NCBI RefSeq assembly: GCF_014174475.1
Contig: NZ_JACJUD010000003.1
Span: 587,406-651,405, forward strand
From: Aquipseudomonas ullengensis
GTDB lineage: Bacteria; Pseudomonadota; Gammaproteobacteria; Pseudomonadales; Pseudomonadaceae
Length of the DNA: 64,000 nt
Reading direction: 5' to 3'
The position numbers and the translations under genes were made by a program. Under the pieces are notes generated by a model. That model was not told the origin of the DNA. It searched no databases and worked only from the letters and a program-made list of their open reading frames with translations. Shown one piece after another: positions 1 through 9,491 of the stretch. Position 1 is the stretch's first letter; each line of letters opens with the position of its first letter.

Positions 1-1158
<1,158 letters not shown>

Positions 1159-1161
1159 TCG

Positions 1162-1238
1162 TAGGGTGGATAACGCCGTCGAATGACGGCTTATCCACCT
1201 GCGGCGGTGGAAACGCTACGCGGTTTCCACCCTACGCG
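1162..1238. repeat. intergenic palindromic repeat, GTAGGGTGGATAAC family
   Basis: The frmA-frmB gap holds GTAGGGTGGATAACGCC, then GGCTTATCCACC, then a second palindromic half with GGTGGAAA and TTTCCACCCTAC. The outer ends GTAGGGTGG and CCACCCTAC are inverted. Related copies occur near 39370-39460 and 51240-51272. It lies between two genes of one pathway and could form a hairpin in a shared transcript. Confidence 0.7.
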
Positions 1239-1248
1239 AGGCATCGAC

Positions 1249-2094
1249 ATGACTCTCGAAATTGTTTCCAGCAACAAGAGTTGCGGTGGTTGGCACAAAC
1301 GCTATCGCCACCGCTCCAGCACGTTGAGCTGCGACATGCAGTTCGCCGTCTACCTGCCGCCGCAGGCCGAGCAGGGCGCCAAGCTGCCGGTGCTGTACTG
1401 GCTCAGCGGCCTGACCTGCACCGACGAAAACTTCATGCAGAAGGCCGGCGCGCAAAAGCTCGCCGCCGAGCTGGGCCTGATCATCGTCGCCCCGGACACC
1501 AGCCCGCGCGGCGCCGATGTGCCGGGCGACCCGGACGGTGCCTGGGATTTCGGTCTGGGCGCCGGCTTCTACGTCAACGCCACCCAGGAACCCTGGGCGC
1601 GGCATTACCGTATGCACGACTACGTAGTGCACGAGCTACCGGCGCTGGTCGAGGCCAACTTTCCGGTGTCGGGCAAACGCGGTATCAGCGGTCACTCCAT
1701 GGGCGGCCATGGTGCATTGGTCTGCGCCTTGCGCAATCCGGGGCGTTACCACTCGCTGTCGGCCTTCGCGCCGATCAGCAACCCGAGCAATTGCCCCTGG
1801 GGCGAGAAGGCACTGGGCCGCTACCTGGGTGAAGACCGCAGCCGCTGGCGCGAGTGGGATGCCTGTGCGTTGCTGGCCGATGCCACCGAAAAGCTGCCGA
1901 TCCTGGTCGACCAAGGGGATCGCGACGACTTCCTGGTGGGCCAACTGAAACCCGAGGCCTTGCAAGCGGCGGCCAAGGCGGCCGGCCATCCGCTGACTCT
2001 GCGCCTGCAGCCGGGCTACGACCATAGCTACTACTTTATTGCCAGCTTCATCGATGACCACTTGAGACATCATGCGGCGGCCTTACAGGCCTAA
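1249..2094 (+). CDS. frmB: S-formylglutathione hydrolase
   Basis: Alpha/beta-hydrolase esterase that releases formate and glutathione from S-formylglutathione, completing glutathione-dependent formaldehyde oxidation. I chose the ATG at 1249 (281 aa), which follows GCGAGG at a suitable distance. Upstream extension would run into the palindromic repeat. The nucleophile elbow GHSMGG places the catalytic serine at about residue 150, and a conserved GYDHSYYF near the C-terminus supplies the histidine. Length and motifs match the FrmB/FghA (esterase D) family. The symbol fghA is also used. Confidence 0.95.
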   Translation: MTLEIVSSNKSCGGWHKRYRHRSSTLSCDMQFAVYLPPQAEQGAKLPVLYWLSGLTCTDENFMQKAGAQKLAAELGLIIVAPDTSPRGADVPGDPDGAWDFGLGAGFYVNATQEPWARHYRMHDYVVHELPALVEANFPVSGKRGISGHSMGGHGALVCALRNPGRYHSLSAFAPISNPSNCPWGEKALGRYLGEDRSRWREWDACALLADATEKLPILVDQGDRDDFLVGQLKPEALQAAAKAAGHPLTLRLQPGYDHSYYFIASFIDDHLRHHAAALQA

Positions 2095-2107
2095 TCCGGT
2101 TAGAATC

Positions 2108-2137
2108 ACGCCCTGACTTCTGCAGGGCGTTTTCTTT
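2108..2137 (+). terminator. hairpin with T-rich tail directly before ispF
   Basis: CGCCCTG at 2109-2115 pairs with CAGGGCG at 2123-2129, followed by TTTTCTTTT. This looks like an intrinsic terminator for frmB, but the T-tract ends at the ispF ATG (2139). The 3' arm CAGGGCG is also the only ribosome-binding-like sequence for ispF. A TAGAAT -10-like hexamer lies at 2101-2106. Confidence 0.6.
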
Positions 2138-2138
2138 T

Positions 2139-2612
2139 ATGCGTATCGGTCATGGCTACGACGTACACCGCTTCGGCGAGGGCGATTTCATCACCCTGGG
2201 CGGCGTGCGTATCCCGCACAAATTCGGCCTGGTGGCCCATTCCGATGGCGACGTGCTGCTGCATGCCCTCAGCGATGCGCTGCTCGGCGCCGCGGCGCTG
2301 GGCGATATCGGCAAGCACTTCCCCGATACCGACCCGACCTTCAAGGGTGCCGACAGCCGCGCACTGCTGCGTCACGTACTCGGCCTGATTCACGCCAAGG
2401 GCTGGCGGGTCGGCAATGTCGACGCCACCATCGTCGCCCAGGCACCGAAGATGGCGCCGCACATCGAGACCATGCGCGGGCTGATCGCCGCCGATCTGCA
2501 GGTCGAACTGGACCAGGTCAATGTCAAGGCCACCACCACCGAGAAGCTCGGCTTCACCGGTCGCGAGGAAGGCATCGCGGTGCATGCCGTGGCGCTGTTG
2601 GTGAAGGCATGA
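2139..2612 (+). CDS. ispF: 2-C-methyl-D-erythritol 2,4-cyclodiphosphate synthase
   Basis: MEP-pathway enzyme that cyclises CDP-methylerythritol 2-phosphate with release of CMP, feeding isoprenoid synthesis. The protein is 157 aa, typical of the family. The metal ligands are visible as D8 and H10 in GYDVH and H42, and HSDGD at 34-38 follows the family pattern. The C-terminal [11 protein letters not shown] motif is present. The stop overlaps the truD start (ATGA at 2609-2612), so translation is coupled to truD. Its leader is unusual: the start directly abuts a terminator-like hairpin. Confidence 0.97.
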   Translation: MRIGHGYDVHRFGEGDFITLGGVRIPHKFGLVAHSDGDVLLHALSDALLGAAALGDIGKHFPDTDPTFKGADSRALLRHVLGLIHAKGWRVGNVDATIVAQAPKMAPHIETMRGLIAADLQVELDQVNVKATTTEKLGFTGREEGIAVHAVALLVKA

Positions 2613-3667
2613 ACGAACTGCAACTGCTTGGCCCGCGTGCCCACGGTGAGGCCTGCGGGCGCGCCGTGCTCAAGGCCACGGCGGAAGACTTTCAGGTCGA
2701 TGAAGTGCTCGATATTCCGCTGTCCGGCCAGGGTGAACACCTCTGGCTGTGGGTGGAGAAGCGAGGCCTGAATACCGAGGAAGCGGCGCGGCGCCTGGCG
2801 CGGGCCGCTGGTGTATCGCAACGCAACATCAGCTACGCCGGCTTGAAGGACCGTCAGGCACTGACCCGCCAGTGGTTCAGCCTGCACCTGCCGGGCAAGG
2901 CCGATCCCGACCTGAGCGCGGCCGAAGGCCATAGCCTGAGCATCCTCAAGACCGCGCGGCACTCGCGCAAGCTGCAGCGCGGCGCCCATTCGGCCAACGG
3001 CTTCACCCTGCGCCTGACCCAGTTCGATGGCGACAAGGACGCGCTGGAACAGCGCCTACAACAGATCCAGGCCCAGGGCGTACCCAACTATTACGGCCTG
3101 CAGCGTTTCGGTTTCCAGGGTGGCAACGTCTTCGAGGCCCGCCAGTTCGCCGAGCGCCATGAGCTACCGGAGCAGCGCAACCTGCGTTCGCGCCTGCTCT
3201 CGGCGGCGCGCAGCCACCTGTTCAATCGCCTGCTGGCTGAACGCGTGGCGGCGGGTAGTTGGAATCAGGTCGCGGTTGGCGATCTGCTGGCGTTTACCGG
3301 CAGCCGCAGCTTCTTCATGGCCGGTGAAGCCGAGTGCAGTGATCCGCGTCTGGCCATTCTCGACCTGCATCCCACCGGCCCCTTGTGGGGCAGTGGCCCG
3401 TCGCCGACAGCCGGTGCCGCGCACGCGCTGGAGCAGGGCGTAGCGGCAAGCGAGCAGGCACTGGCGGACTGGCTGGTCGAAGCGGGCATGGCGCACGAAC
3501 GGCGTATCCTGCGCCTCCCCATTGGCGGTTTGACGTGGCATTATCCGGAGCCTGACATTCTGCAACTGCAATTCGTCCTGCCGGCCGGATGCTTCGCCAC
3601 CGTCGTGGTGCGCGAACTGATCGATCTACTGCCGGCAGGGCAGACGGAAAATCCATGCGAATTCTGA
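2609..3667 (+). CDS. truD: tRNA pseudouridine(13) synthase
   Basis: Converts U13 of tRNA-Glu to pseudouridine. The protein is 352 aa. The active-site aspartate lies in GLKDR at about residue 81, inside the characteristic block [19 protein letters not shown] (about 73-91). NYYGLQRFG (about 160-168) begins the conserved second part that contains the family's TRUD insertion. It overlaps ispF by 4 nt and its 3' end overlaps the surE start by 13 nt, so the run is a compact operon. The order ispF-truD-surE-pcm-nlpD-rpoS is standard for pseudomonads. Confidence 0.96.
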   Translation: MNELQLLGPRAHGEACGRAVLKATAEDFQVDEVLDIPLSGQGEHLWLWVEKRGLNTEEAARRLARAAGVSQRNISYAGLKDRQALTRQWFSLHLPGKADPDLSAAEGHSLSILKTARHSRKLQRGAHSANGFTLRLTQFDGDKDALEQRLQQIQAQGVPNYYGLQRFGFQGGNVFEARQFAERHELPEQRNLRSRLLSAARSHLFNRLLAERVAAGSWNQVAVGDLLAFTGSRSFFMAGEAECSDPRLAILDLHPTGPLWGSGPSPTAGAAHALEQGVAASEQALADWLVEAGMAHERRILRLPIGGLTWHYPEPDILQLQFVLPAGCFATVVVRELIDLLPAGQTENPCEF

Positions 3668-4404
3668 TTTCCAACGACGACGGGGTGATGGCACCCGGTA
3701 TCGCCGCGCTGCACGGCGCGCTGGCCGACTATGCCGACTGCGTCATCGTTGCCCCCGCCGAGGACAAGAGTGGCGCCAGCAGCGCGTTGACCCTCGACCG
3801 TCCGCTGCACCCGACAACGTTGCCCAATGGCTATATCAGCCTCAACGGCACCCCCACCGACTGCGTGCACCTGGGCCTCAACGGCCTGCTCGAACAGGTG
3901 CCGGAGATGGTGGTGTCGGGGATCAACCTGGGCGCCAACCTGGGTGACGACGTGCTGTATTCCGGCACTGTCGCTGCTGCGCTGGAAGGTCGCTTCCTCG
4001 CGCGTCCGGCCTTTGCCTTCTCGCTGTTGTCGCGTCAGCCGGACAACCTGCCGACGGCCGCCTATTTCGCCCGCAAGCTGGTCGAGGCCCATGGCCAACT
4101 CGACCTGCCGCCGCGCACCGTACTCAACGTCAACGTACCCAACCTGCCGCTGGACCGCATCCGTGGCATCCAGCTCACTCGCCTGGGCCATCGCGCCCGT
4201 GCGGCGGCGCCGGTCAAGGTGGTCAACCCGCGTGGCAAGGAAGGCTACTGGATCTCCGTTTCCGGCGACGCCGAAGACGGCGGCCCGGGTACCGACTTCC
4301 ATGCAGTGATGCAGGGTTACGTGTCGATTACCCCATTGCAGCTCGATCGCACCTTCCACGAGGGCTTCAACAGCCTCGGTGGCTGGTTGGAGGGGCTGCT
4401 CTGA
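3655..4404 (+). CDS. surE: 5'/3'-nucleotidase SurE
   Basis: Metal-dependent stationary-phase nucleotidase acting on nucleoside monophosphates. The protein is 249 aa from the ATG at 3655, which begins [10 protein letters not shown]. The NDDG metal motif is at residues 7-10, and the family motifs [13 protein letters not shown] and [10 protein letters not shown] follow. A longer in-frame ORF begins at 3589 inside truD, but the conserved N-terminus fixes the start. The stop overlaps an ATG of the pcm frame (ATGA at 4401-4406 region). Confidence 0.96.
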   Translation: MRILISNDDGVMAPGIAALHGALADYADCVIVAPAEDKSGASSALTLDRPLHPTTLPNGYISLNGTPTDCVHLGLNGLLEQVPEMVVSGINLGANLGDDVLYSGTVAAALEGRFLARPAFAFSLLSRQPDNLPTAAYFARKLVEAHGQLDLPPRTVLNVNVPNLPLDRIRGIQLTRLGHRARAAAPVKVVNPRGKEGYWISVSGDAEDGGPGTDFHAVMQGYVSITPLQLDRTFHEGFNSLGGWLEGLL

Positions 4405-4442
4405 TGCGCGGCCAGGATCACCTGCAACGCCACGGGATCGGC

Positions 4443-5078
4443 ATGACCTCGCAACGGACCCGCGAGCGGCTGATCGAGCGCTTGTACGAGGAAGGCCTGT
4501 CCAACCCACGGGTGCTGGAAGTCATTCGCCGTACGCCGCGCCATCTGTTCGTCGACGAGGCGCTGGCCCATCGTGCCTACGAAGACACCGCGCTGCCCAT
4601 CGGCCATAACCAGACCATCTCCCAGCCCTATATGGTTGGGCGGATGACCGAGCTGCTGTTGGCTTCCGGCCCATTGGACAAGGTGCTGGAGATCGGTACC
4701 GGCTCCGGTTACCAGACTGCCGTGCTGGCCCAACTGGTCGAGCGGGTGTTCTCCGTCGAACGCATCCAGAGCCTGCAGGACAAGGCCAAGGAGCGTCTGG
4801 TCGAGCTAAACCTGCGCAACGTGGTATTCCGCTGGGGGGATGGCTGGGAAGGCTGGAACGCGCTGGGGCCGTACAACGGCATCATCGTCACCGCCGCTGC
4901 CGCCGAAGTGCCGCAGGCGCTGCTGGACCAGCTGGCTCCGGGCGGACGCCTGGTGATCCCGGTGGGCGTGGGTGACGTGCAGGAGTTGCTGCTGATCATC
5001 CGTGAAGACGATGGCTACAGCCGTCATGTCCTCGATCTGGTGCGTTTCGTACCGCTGCTCAATGGCCCCTTGGCCTGA
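4443..5078 (+). CDS. pcm: protein-L-isoaspartate O-methyltransferase
   Basis: Uses S-adenosylmethionine to methylate isoaspartyl residues in aged proteins, starting their repair. The ATG at 4443 gives 211 aa beginning [11 protein letters not shown], the usual Pseudomonas N-terminus as I recall it. An upstream in-frame ATG at 4404 overlapping the surE stop would add 13 residues. The SAM-binding motif [13 protein letters not shown] is at about 84-96, and the PCMT blocks RHLFVDE and [11 protein letters not shown] are present. It lies in the surE-pcm-nlpD-rpoS stationary-phase cluster. Confidence 0.95.
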   Translation: MTSQRTRERLIERLYEEGLSNPRVLEVIRRTPRHLFVDEALAHRAYEDTALPIGHNQTISQPYMVGRMTELLLASGPLDKVLEIGTGSGYQTAVLAQLVERVFSVERIQSLQDKAKERLVELNLRNVVFRWGDGWEGWNALGPYNGIIVTAAAAEVPQALLDQLAPGGRLVIPVGVGDVQELLLIIREDDGYSRHVLDLVRFVPLLNGPLA

Positions 5079-5208
5079 GACGATCGAGTGAAGCGGCTGT
5101 AGACGATTCGGGCCGGTTGCCTGCCCAGGGCAAGCGACTGGCTCAGCCGGATATTTCCGGCACAATACGTACCTATATATCCAAGAAACACCGGCAGGGG
5201 AGCACGGG

Positions 5209-6114
5209 GTGAGTCTCACGAGCAGACAGCAGCGAAAGCGCCTGATGGGCCGCAGTGGCCTGGGGGGAGTGGTCTTCGCCGTCATCCTGTCGGGCTGCAG
5301 CAGCTCGCCCAGCACGCCGGTGCAGGTGGTGGATCGCACTCATTCCGGTGGTGGTGCGGTGGCGCCCAGCCGCCCGCAGGTTACCGGTGGCCAGTACATC
5401 GTGCAGCCCGGCGACACTCTGTACTCGATCGCCTTTCGTTTCGGCTGGGACTGGAAAGCCCTGGCGGCGCGTAACAACATTGCCGCGCCATTCGTGATTC
5501 GCCCAGGCCAGCGTGTGCGTTTCGACGTGCCCGGCGGTTCGGCGCCCCTAGTGGCCCAGGCCGGCAAGCCCGTGGTGGCTCCAATCACGACGCAACCCGC
5601 AACGCCTGTGCGGCCTGTGGTGCAGCAACCGGTCAAGACGCCGTTGCCGCAACCACAGCCGCAAACGCCAGTGAGCACGCCGTCAGCGCCGGTCAGTGCA
5701 ACCCCTGCGGTGGCCGGCAAGGTGCAACCGGTAACCCGCTCTGCGCAAGGCTGGGCGTGGCCTGCAGGCGGTGTTTTGATCGGGAAATTCTCGTCAAACG
5801 GCAGTTTGAATAAAGGAATTGATATCGCCGGGGAATTGGGCCAGCCTGTTTTAGCTGCGTCTGATGGCACCGTTGTGTACGCCGGGAGTGGATTACGGGG
5901 CTACGGCGAACTGGTGATCATCAAACACAGCGATACCTACGTAAGCGCCTACGGTCATAACCGCAGGTTGCTGGTCCGGGAGGGACAGCAGGTCAAGGTC
6001 GGGCAGCATATTGCCGAAATGGGCTCCACAGGGACTGATCGGGTGAAACTCCATTTTGAGATTCGCCGACAAGGAAAACCTGTAGATCCTCTGCAGTATC
6101 TGCCGCGTCGTTGA
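5209..6114 (+). CDS. nlpD: NlpD-type murein hydrolase activator lipoprotein (LysM + M23)
   Basis: Outer-membrane lipoprotein that activates septal amidases. The start is a GTG at 5209 with GGGGAGC upstream (301 aa). The lipobox LSGC gives C30 as the lipidated residue. A LysM domain (about 62-106) is followed by a Pro/Gln-rich linker and a C-terminal M23/LytM domain (about 190-300). The first M23 zinc ligand is lost: KGIDIAGE stands where active enzymes have HxGxD. It is therefore probably a non-catalytic activator, like E. coli NlpD. In enterobacteria nlpD carries an rpoS promoter; here the 195-bp gap before rpoS is another likely site. Confidence 0.94.
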   Translation: MSLTSRQQRKRLMGRSGLGGVVFAVILSGCSSSPSTPVQVVDRTHSGGGAVAPSRPQVTGGQYIVQPGDTLYSIAFRFGWDWKALAARNNIAAPFVIRPGQRVRFDVPGGSAPLVAQAGKPVVAPITTQPATPVRPVVQQPVKTPLPQPQPQTPVSTPSAPVSATPAVAGKVQPVTRSAQGWAWPAGGVLIGKFSSNGSLNKGIDIAGELGQPVLAASDGTVVYAGSGLRGYGELVIIKHSDTYVSAYGHNRRLLVREGQQVKVGQHIAEMGSTGTDRVKLHFEIRRQGKPVDPLQYLPRR

Positions 6115-6309
6115 GCCTGCCGACAACCTGTGCCATTCGTGGGTGGAGCGGGCTCAGGTGTTGCCAGGGAGTTACCCAACTTTCCAACAGGTGTGATGTT
6201 TCGGCGGCAGGTTCGTTTTTCGGCGAACTTGGGGGGCCGTTCTCTCTGTGACGACTGTGGGGTAAGGTACGCCAGAGCTTGTTGTCGAACCCATTACAGG
6301 ACAACAACA

Positions 6310-7311
6310 ATGGCACTCAGCAAAGAAGCGCCGGAGTTTGACGTCGACGATGAGGTGCTTCTGATGGAGCCCGGCATCGTTCTGGAAGATTTTGAGGAAG
6401 CCGAGCAACCTCGTTCCAGCGCCAAATCCAAAAATTCGACCACTGGTTTAAAACAGCACAAGTACATCGATTACACCCGGGCGCTAGACGCCACTCAGCT
6501 GTATCTCAACGAAATCGGATTTTCCCCTCTACTGACTCCACAGGAAGAAGTGCACTTCGCGCGATTGGCGCAGAAGGGCGATCCTGCTGGGCGCAAGCGC
6601 ATGATCGAGAGCAACCTGCGACTGGTGGTGAAAATCGCCCGCCGCTACGTCAATCGCGGTCTGTCTCTGCTGGACCTGATCGAAGAGGGCAACCTCGGCC
6701 TGATCCGCGCGGTCGAGAAATTCGACCCGGAGCGCGGCTTCCGCTTCTCGACCTACGCCACCTGGTGGATTCGCCAGACCATCGAACGGGCGATCATGAA
6801 TCAGACCCGCACGATTCGTCTGCCGATCCATGTGGTCAAGGAACTCAACGTCTACCTGCGTGCCGCACGCGAGCTGACCCAGAAACTCGACCACGAACCC
6901 TCGGCCGAAGAAATCGCCAACCTGCTGGAGAAACCGGTCGACGAGGTCAAGCGCATGCTGGGTCTCAACGAGCGGGTGACCTCGGTTGACGTCTCCCTTG
7001 GTCCAGACTCGGACAAGACCCTGCTCGATACCCTGACCGATGACCGTCCCTCGGACCCTTGCGATCTGCTGCAGGACGATGACCTGTCGGAAAGCATCGA
7101 TCAGTGGCTGTCGGAACTGACCGAGAAGCAGCGTGAAGTGGTGATTCGCCGCTTCGGTCTGCGCGGCCATGAAAGCTGCACGCTGGAGGAGGTTGGCCAG
7201 GAAATCGGCCTGACCCGCGAGCGTGTGCGGCAGATCCAGGTGGAGGCGCTGAAACGCCTGCGCGAGATTCTGGAGAAGAATGGCCTGTCGAGTGACGCGT
7301 TGTTCCAGTGA
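6310..7311 (+). CDS. rpoS: RNA polymerase sigma factor RpoS (sigma-38)
   Basis: Stationary-phase and general stress sigma factor. The protein is 333 aa from the ATG at 6310, preceded by an AGGA at 6298-6301. A longer frame starting at 6130 reads through the leader and is not needed. Sigma-70 regions are clear: region 1.2 ([11 protein letters not shown]), region 2 ([18 protein letters not shown] at about 143-160), region 3, and region 4 with the HTH ([20 protein letters not shown] at about 288-307). A GC-rich terminator follows. The expected downstream neighbours rsmZ and fdxA are absent. Confidence 0.98.
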   Translation: MALSKEAPEFDVDDEVLLMEPGIVLEDFEEAEQPRSSAKSKNSTTGLKQHKYIDYTRALDATQLYLNEIGFSPLLTPQEEVHFARLAQKGDPAGRKRMIESNLRLVVKIARRYVNRGLSLLDLIEEGNLGLIRAVEKFDPERGFRFSTYATWWIRQTIERAIMNQTRTIRLPIHVVKELNVYLRAARELTQKLDHEPSAEEIANLLEKPVDEVKRMLGLNERVTSVDVSLGPDSDKTLLDTLTDDRPSDPCDLLQDDDLSESIDQWLSELTEKQREVVIRRFGLRGHESCTLEEVGQEIGLTRERVRQIQVEALKRLREILEKNGLSSDALFQ

Positions 7312-7324
7312 TTCAGGCTGCATG

Positions 7325-7352
7325 AAAAACCCGGCTCAGGCCGGGTTTTTTT
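7325..7352. terminator. bidirectional intrinsic terminator between rpoS and the convergent glycosyltransferase
   Basis: CCCGGC at 7330-7335 and GCCGGG at 7340-7345 form a strong stem. It is flanked by an A-tract on the left and a run of seven T on the right, so it can work for rpoS (+) and for the convergent gene (-). Confidence 0.9.
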
Positions 7353-7379
7353 ATGCTCGCTTTGTGCGTGCCGGGTTGC

Positions 7380-8519
7380 TCAGTTGCGGGCGCTCTGCAG
7401 CAGGTTTTCGAACTGCTCGACTATCGCTTCCCAGCCCTGCTTGCCGGCATGCTGGCGGGCATTGAGGCGTACGCGGCGCAGGCATTCGCGATCCCCCAGC
7501 AGCCACTGTGCGGCGTCGATAAAGGCCTGGTCGTCACCGGGCATGGCCAGCGCGCCGTTGTGGCCGTGGCGAATGTGCTGAGCGGCGGCGGCCTGGTCGA
7601 AGGCAACCACGGCGAGGCCGGCGGCCAGGGCTTCGAGCACCACGTTGCCGAAGGTCTCCGAGAGGCTGGGGAAGAGGAACAGATCGCCGCTGGCGTAATG
7701 CGCGGCCAGTTCTTCGCCACGTTGCAGGCCACAGAACAGAGCGTCTGGCAGCTGGGCCTGGAGTTGCGCACGGCTGGGGCCGTCGCCGACCAGGATCAGC
7801 TTCAGGCGCTGGTGCGGCAGGGCCTGTTGCAGGCTGTTGAAGGCTTTTACCAGCAGCGCCAGGTTCTTCTCCGGGGCCAGGCGACCGACGTGCAAAACGG
7901 CGATGTCACCGTCCTCCAATCCCCACTGCTGGCGCAGTTCAGCCGAGCGCCGCGCCGGGTGGAACAGCTGCCCGTCGACCCCGCGGGCGAGCAGTTCCAG
8001 GCGTTCGAAGCCGCGACGCTGCAGCTCCATGCGCTGGCTGGTGCTGGGCACCAGGGTCATGCGTGTGCGGTTGTGGAACCAGCGCAGGTAGCCGGTCAGC
8101 AGGCGGCTGAGCAGGCCCAGGCCGTAGTGGCCGCTGTACTGCTGGAAGTTGGTGTGGAAGCCACTGACCACCGGGATGCCCAGGCGCCGTGCGGCGCGCA
8201 TGGCGGAGAGGCCGAGCGGGCCTTCGGTGGCGACGTACAGCACGTCCGGACGATTGCGCTTCCAGCGCCGCAGCAGCTTGTGCAACGACGATTGGCCCCA
8301 CTGCAGGCCGGCATAGCCCGGCAGTGGCCAGCCACGGGTCAACAGCAGGTTGTCGTCGCTGGGCTGCGCCTCGTCGGCCTGGCGTGGGCGCACCAGTTGC
8401 AGGCGATGGCCGCGCGCGCGCAGGCCCTGGCAGAGGCGGCCGAGGGTATTGGCCACGCCGTTGATTTCGGGCGGGAAGGTTTCGCTGACGAGAGCGATAT
8501 GCAGGCTTGTGACAGTCAT
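7380..8519 (-). CDS. glycosyltransferase family 4 (GT-B) protein
   Basis: Predicted retaining glycosyltransferase of unknown acceptor, 379 aa from the ATG at 8519. An in-frame ATG at 8543 would add eight residues. The N-terminal Rossmann part has the SETFPPEINGVANTL block, typical of enzymes adding mannose or similar sugars to lipids. The C-terminal nucleotide-sugar part has VGRLAPEKNL (about 205-214), VGDGPSR and FPSLSETFGNVVLEA (about 290-304) with the E-x7-E-type signature. No membrane segment is evident. It resembles the PAO1 gene I remember as PA0842. The substrate cannot be deduced. Confidence 0.85.
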   Translation of the reverse strand: MTVTSLHIALVSETFPPEINGVANTLGRLCQGLRARGHRLQLVRPRQADEAQPSDDNLLLTRGWPLPGYAGLQWGQSSLHKLLRRWKRNRPDVLYVATEGPLGLSAMRAARRLGIPVVSGFHTNFQQYSGHYGLGLLSRLLTGYLRWFHNRTRMTLVPSTSQRMELQRRGFERLELLARGVDGQLFHPARRSAELRQQWGLEDGDIAVLHVGRLAPEKNLALLVKAFNSLQQALPHQRLKLILVGDGPSRAQLQAQLPDALFCGLQRGEELAAHYASGDLFLFPSLSETFGNVVLEALAAGLAVVAFDQAAAAQHIRHGHNGALAMPGDDQAFIDAAQWLLGDRECLRRVRLNARQHAGKQGWEAIVEQFENLLQSARN

Positions 8520-8543
8520 GGCAGCAGTCTCGGCTGCTGCCAT
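8518..8543. promoter_or_regulatory. perfect inverted repeat spanning both candidate starts of the glycosyltransferase
   Basis: ATGGCAGCAG at 8518-8527 and CTGCTGCCAT at 8534-8543 are a perfect 10-bp inverted repeat with a 6-nt loop. Both possible ATG codons of the minus-strand gene lie at its ends. It could be an operator, an mRNA hairpin occluding initiation, or chance. Confidence 0.35.
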
Positions 8544-8601
8544 GTAGTGCGTGTGACGGCGCGGTTACCGGGTTGTGACGGTGCCTGCCTCAGAGTCTGT
8601 T

Positions 8602-8723
8602 CACGATCTCCTGAGTTAGAGCCAGACAAGGCAAAAACGGCCGAGGAAGCGCAGTTTACAAGTTGTAAATGAGCACTCCGAGGCCGTTTTTAACGCGGTA
8701 TGGCCGCGAGTCAGGAGGTCGTG
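8602..8723. repeat. MITE-like nested palindrome, copy 1
   Basis: Three nested inverted repeats: outer CACGATCTCCTGA (8602-8614) with TCAGGAGGTCGTG (8711-8723); middle AAAAACGGCC (8633-8642) with GGCCGTTTTT (8682-8691); inner TTTACAAGTTGTAAA (8655-8669). The right outer arm supplies the last codons and stop of the CysZ-like gene. The segment 8691-8716 recurs exactly inverted at 11685-11710. Confidence 0.75.
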
Positions 8724-9457
8724 GATAGACTCTCGCGTTCACGGACCCAGAACAGGGTGGCCCCGGCCACGGCAGCCGGCATCACCAGGATGTTCACCAC
8801 CGGGATCATCAGCGCCAGGTAGGTGGCGCCGCCGAAGCCGAGCGACTGCCAGCGCTTCTCGCGCAGCCAGGCGAGCATCTCGTCCCAGCTGACCTTGTTG
8901 TTGTCGCAGGGGTAGTCGATGTACTGCACGGCCATCATCCACACGCCAAACAGGATCCACAGCGGCGCGGCAATCAGGTTGAGCACGGGGATGAAGGTGA
9001 GGATCAGCAGGGGAATGGCGCGTGGCAGGAAGTACGCCAGCTTGCGCAGTTCGCGGCCAAGGGTGCGCGGCACCATGGCTGTCAGCTCGGCCCAGCTGAA
9101 GGGCGGGAAGTCGTCGCGTCCGCGCAGCACCACCTCGACCTTTTCCGCGAGGAAGCCGTTGAACGGCGCGGCGATGATGTTGGCCAGCAGGGTGAAGCTG
9201 AAGAACATCACCAGCAGTACCAGCAACACGAACAGTGGCCAGATGACGTATTCGAGGAAGCTCAGCCAGCTCGGCAGGCTGGGCATGAAGGTGTCGACCC
9301 AGCCGCCGAACTGCTGCATGGCCAGCATAATCAGGCCGATGAACAGCAGCAGGTTGATGGTCAGCGGCAGCAGCACGAACAGGCGCAGGCCGGGGCTCAG
9401 CACCAGTTTCAGGCCTTCGCCCAGATACTGCGGGCCAGAGAGGGTGGGGGATGGCAT
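8711..9457 (-). CDS. cysZ: CysZ-like sulfate uptake / EI24-family membrane protein
   Basis: Inner-membrane protein of the CysZ/EI24 family, whose characterised members bring sulfate into the cell for cysteine synthesis. The ATG at 9457 follows AAGGAA and gives 248 aa. An N-terminal block [19 protein letters not shown] precedes several hydrophobic segments (about 23-50, 60-95, 140-165 and 200-230). The final codons and TGA lie inside a dispersed repeat, so the C-terminus may have been altered by its insertion. The neighbouring cyclase and trxB match the PA0846-PA0849 order I recall from PAO1. Confidence 0.85.
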   Translation of the reverse strand: MPSPTLSGPQYLGEGLKLVLSPGLRLFVLLPLTINLLLFIGLIMLAMQQFGGWVDTFMPSLPSWLSFLEYVIWPLFVLLVLLVMFFSFTLLANIIAAPFNGFLAEKVEVVLRGRDDFPPFSWAELTAMVPRTLGRELRKLAYFLPRAIPLLILTFIPVLNLIAAPLWILFGVWMMAVQYIDYPCDNNKVSWDEMLAWLREKRWQSLGFGGATYLALMIPVVNILVMPAAVAGATLFWVRERESLSTTS

Positions 9458-9491
9458 GGGGGCGTTTCCTTGGCGCAACGAAGGGCCGACC

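Noticed and set aside
7312..7380. rsmZ small RNA after rpoS
   Set aside because: The gap holds only a terminator; there are no repeated GGA hairpins.
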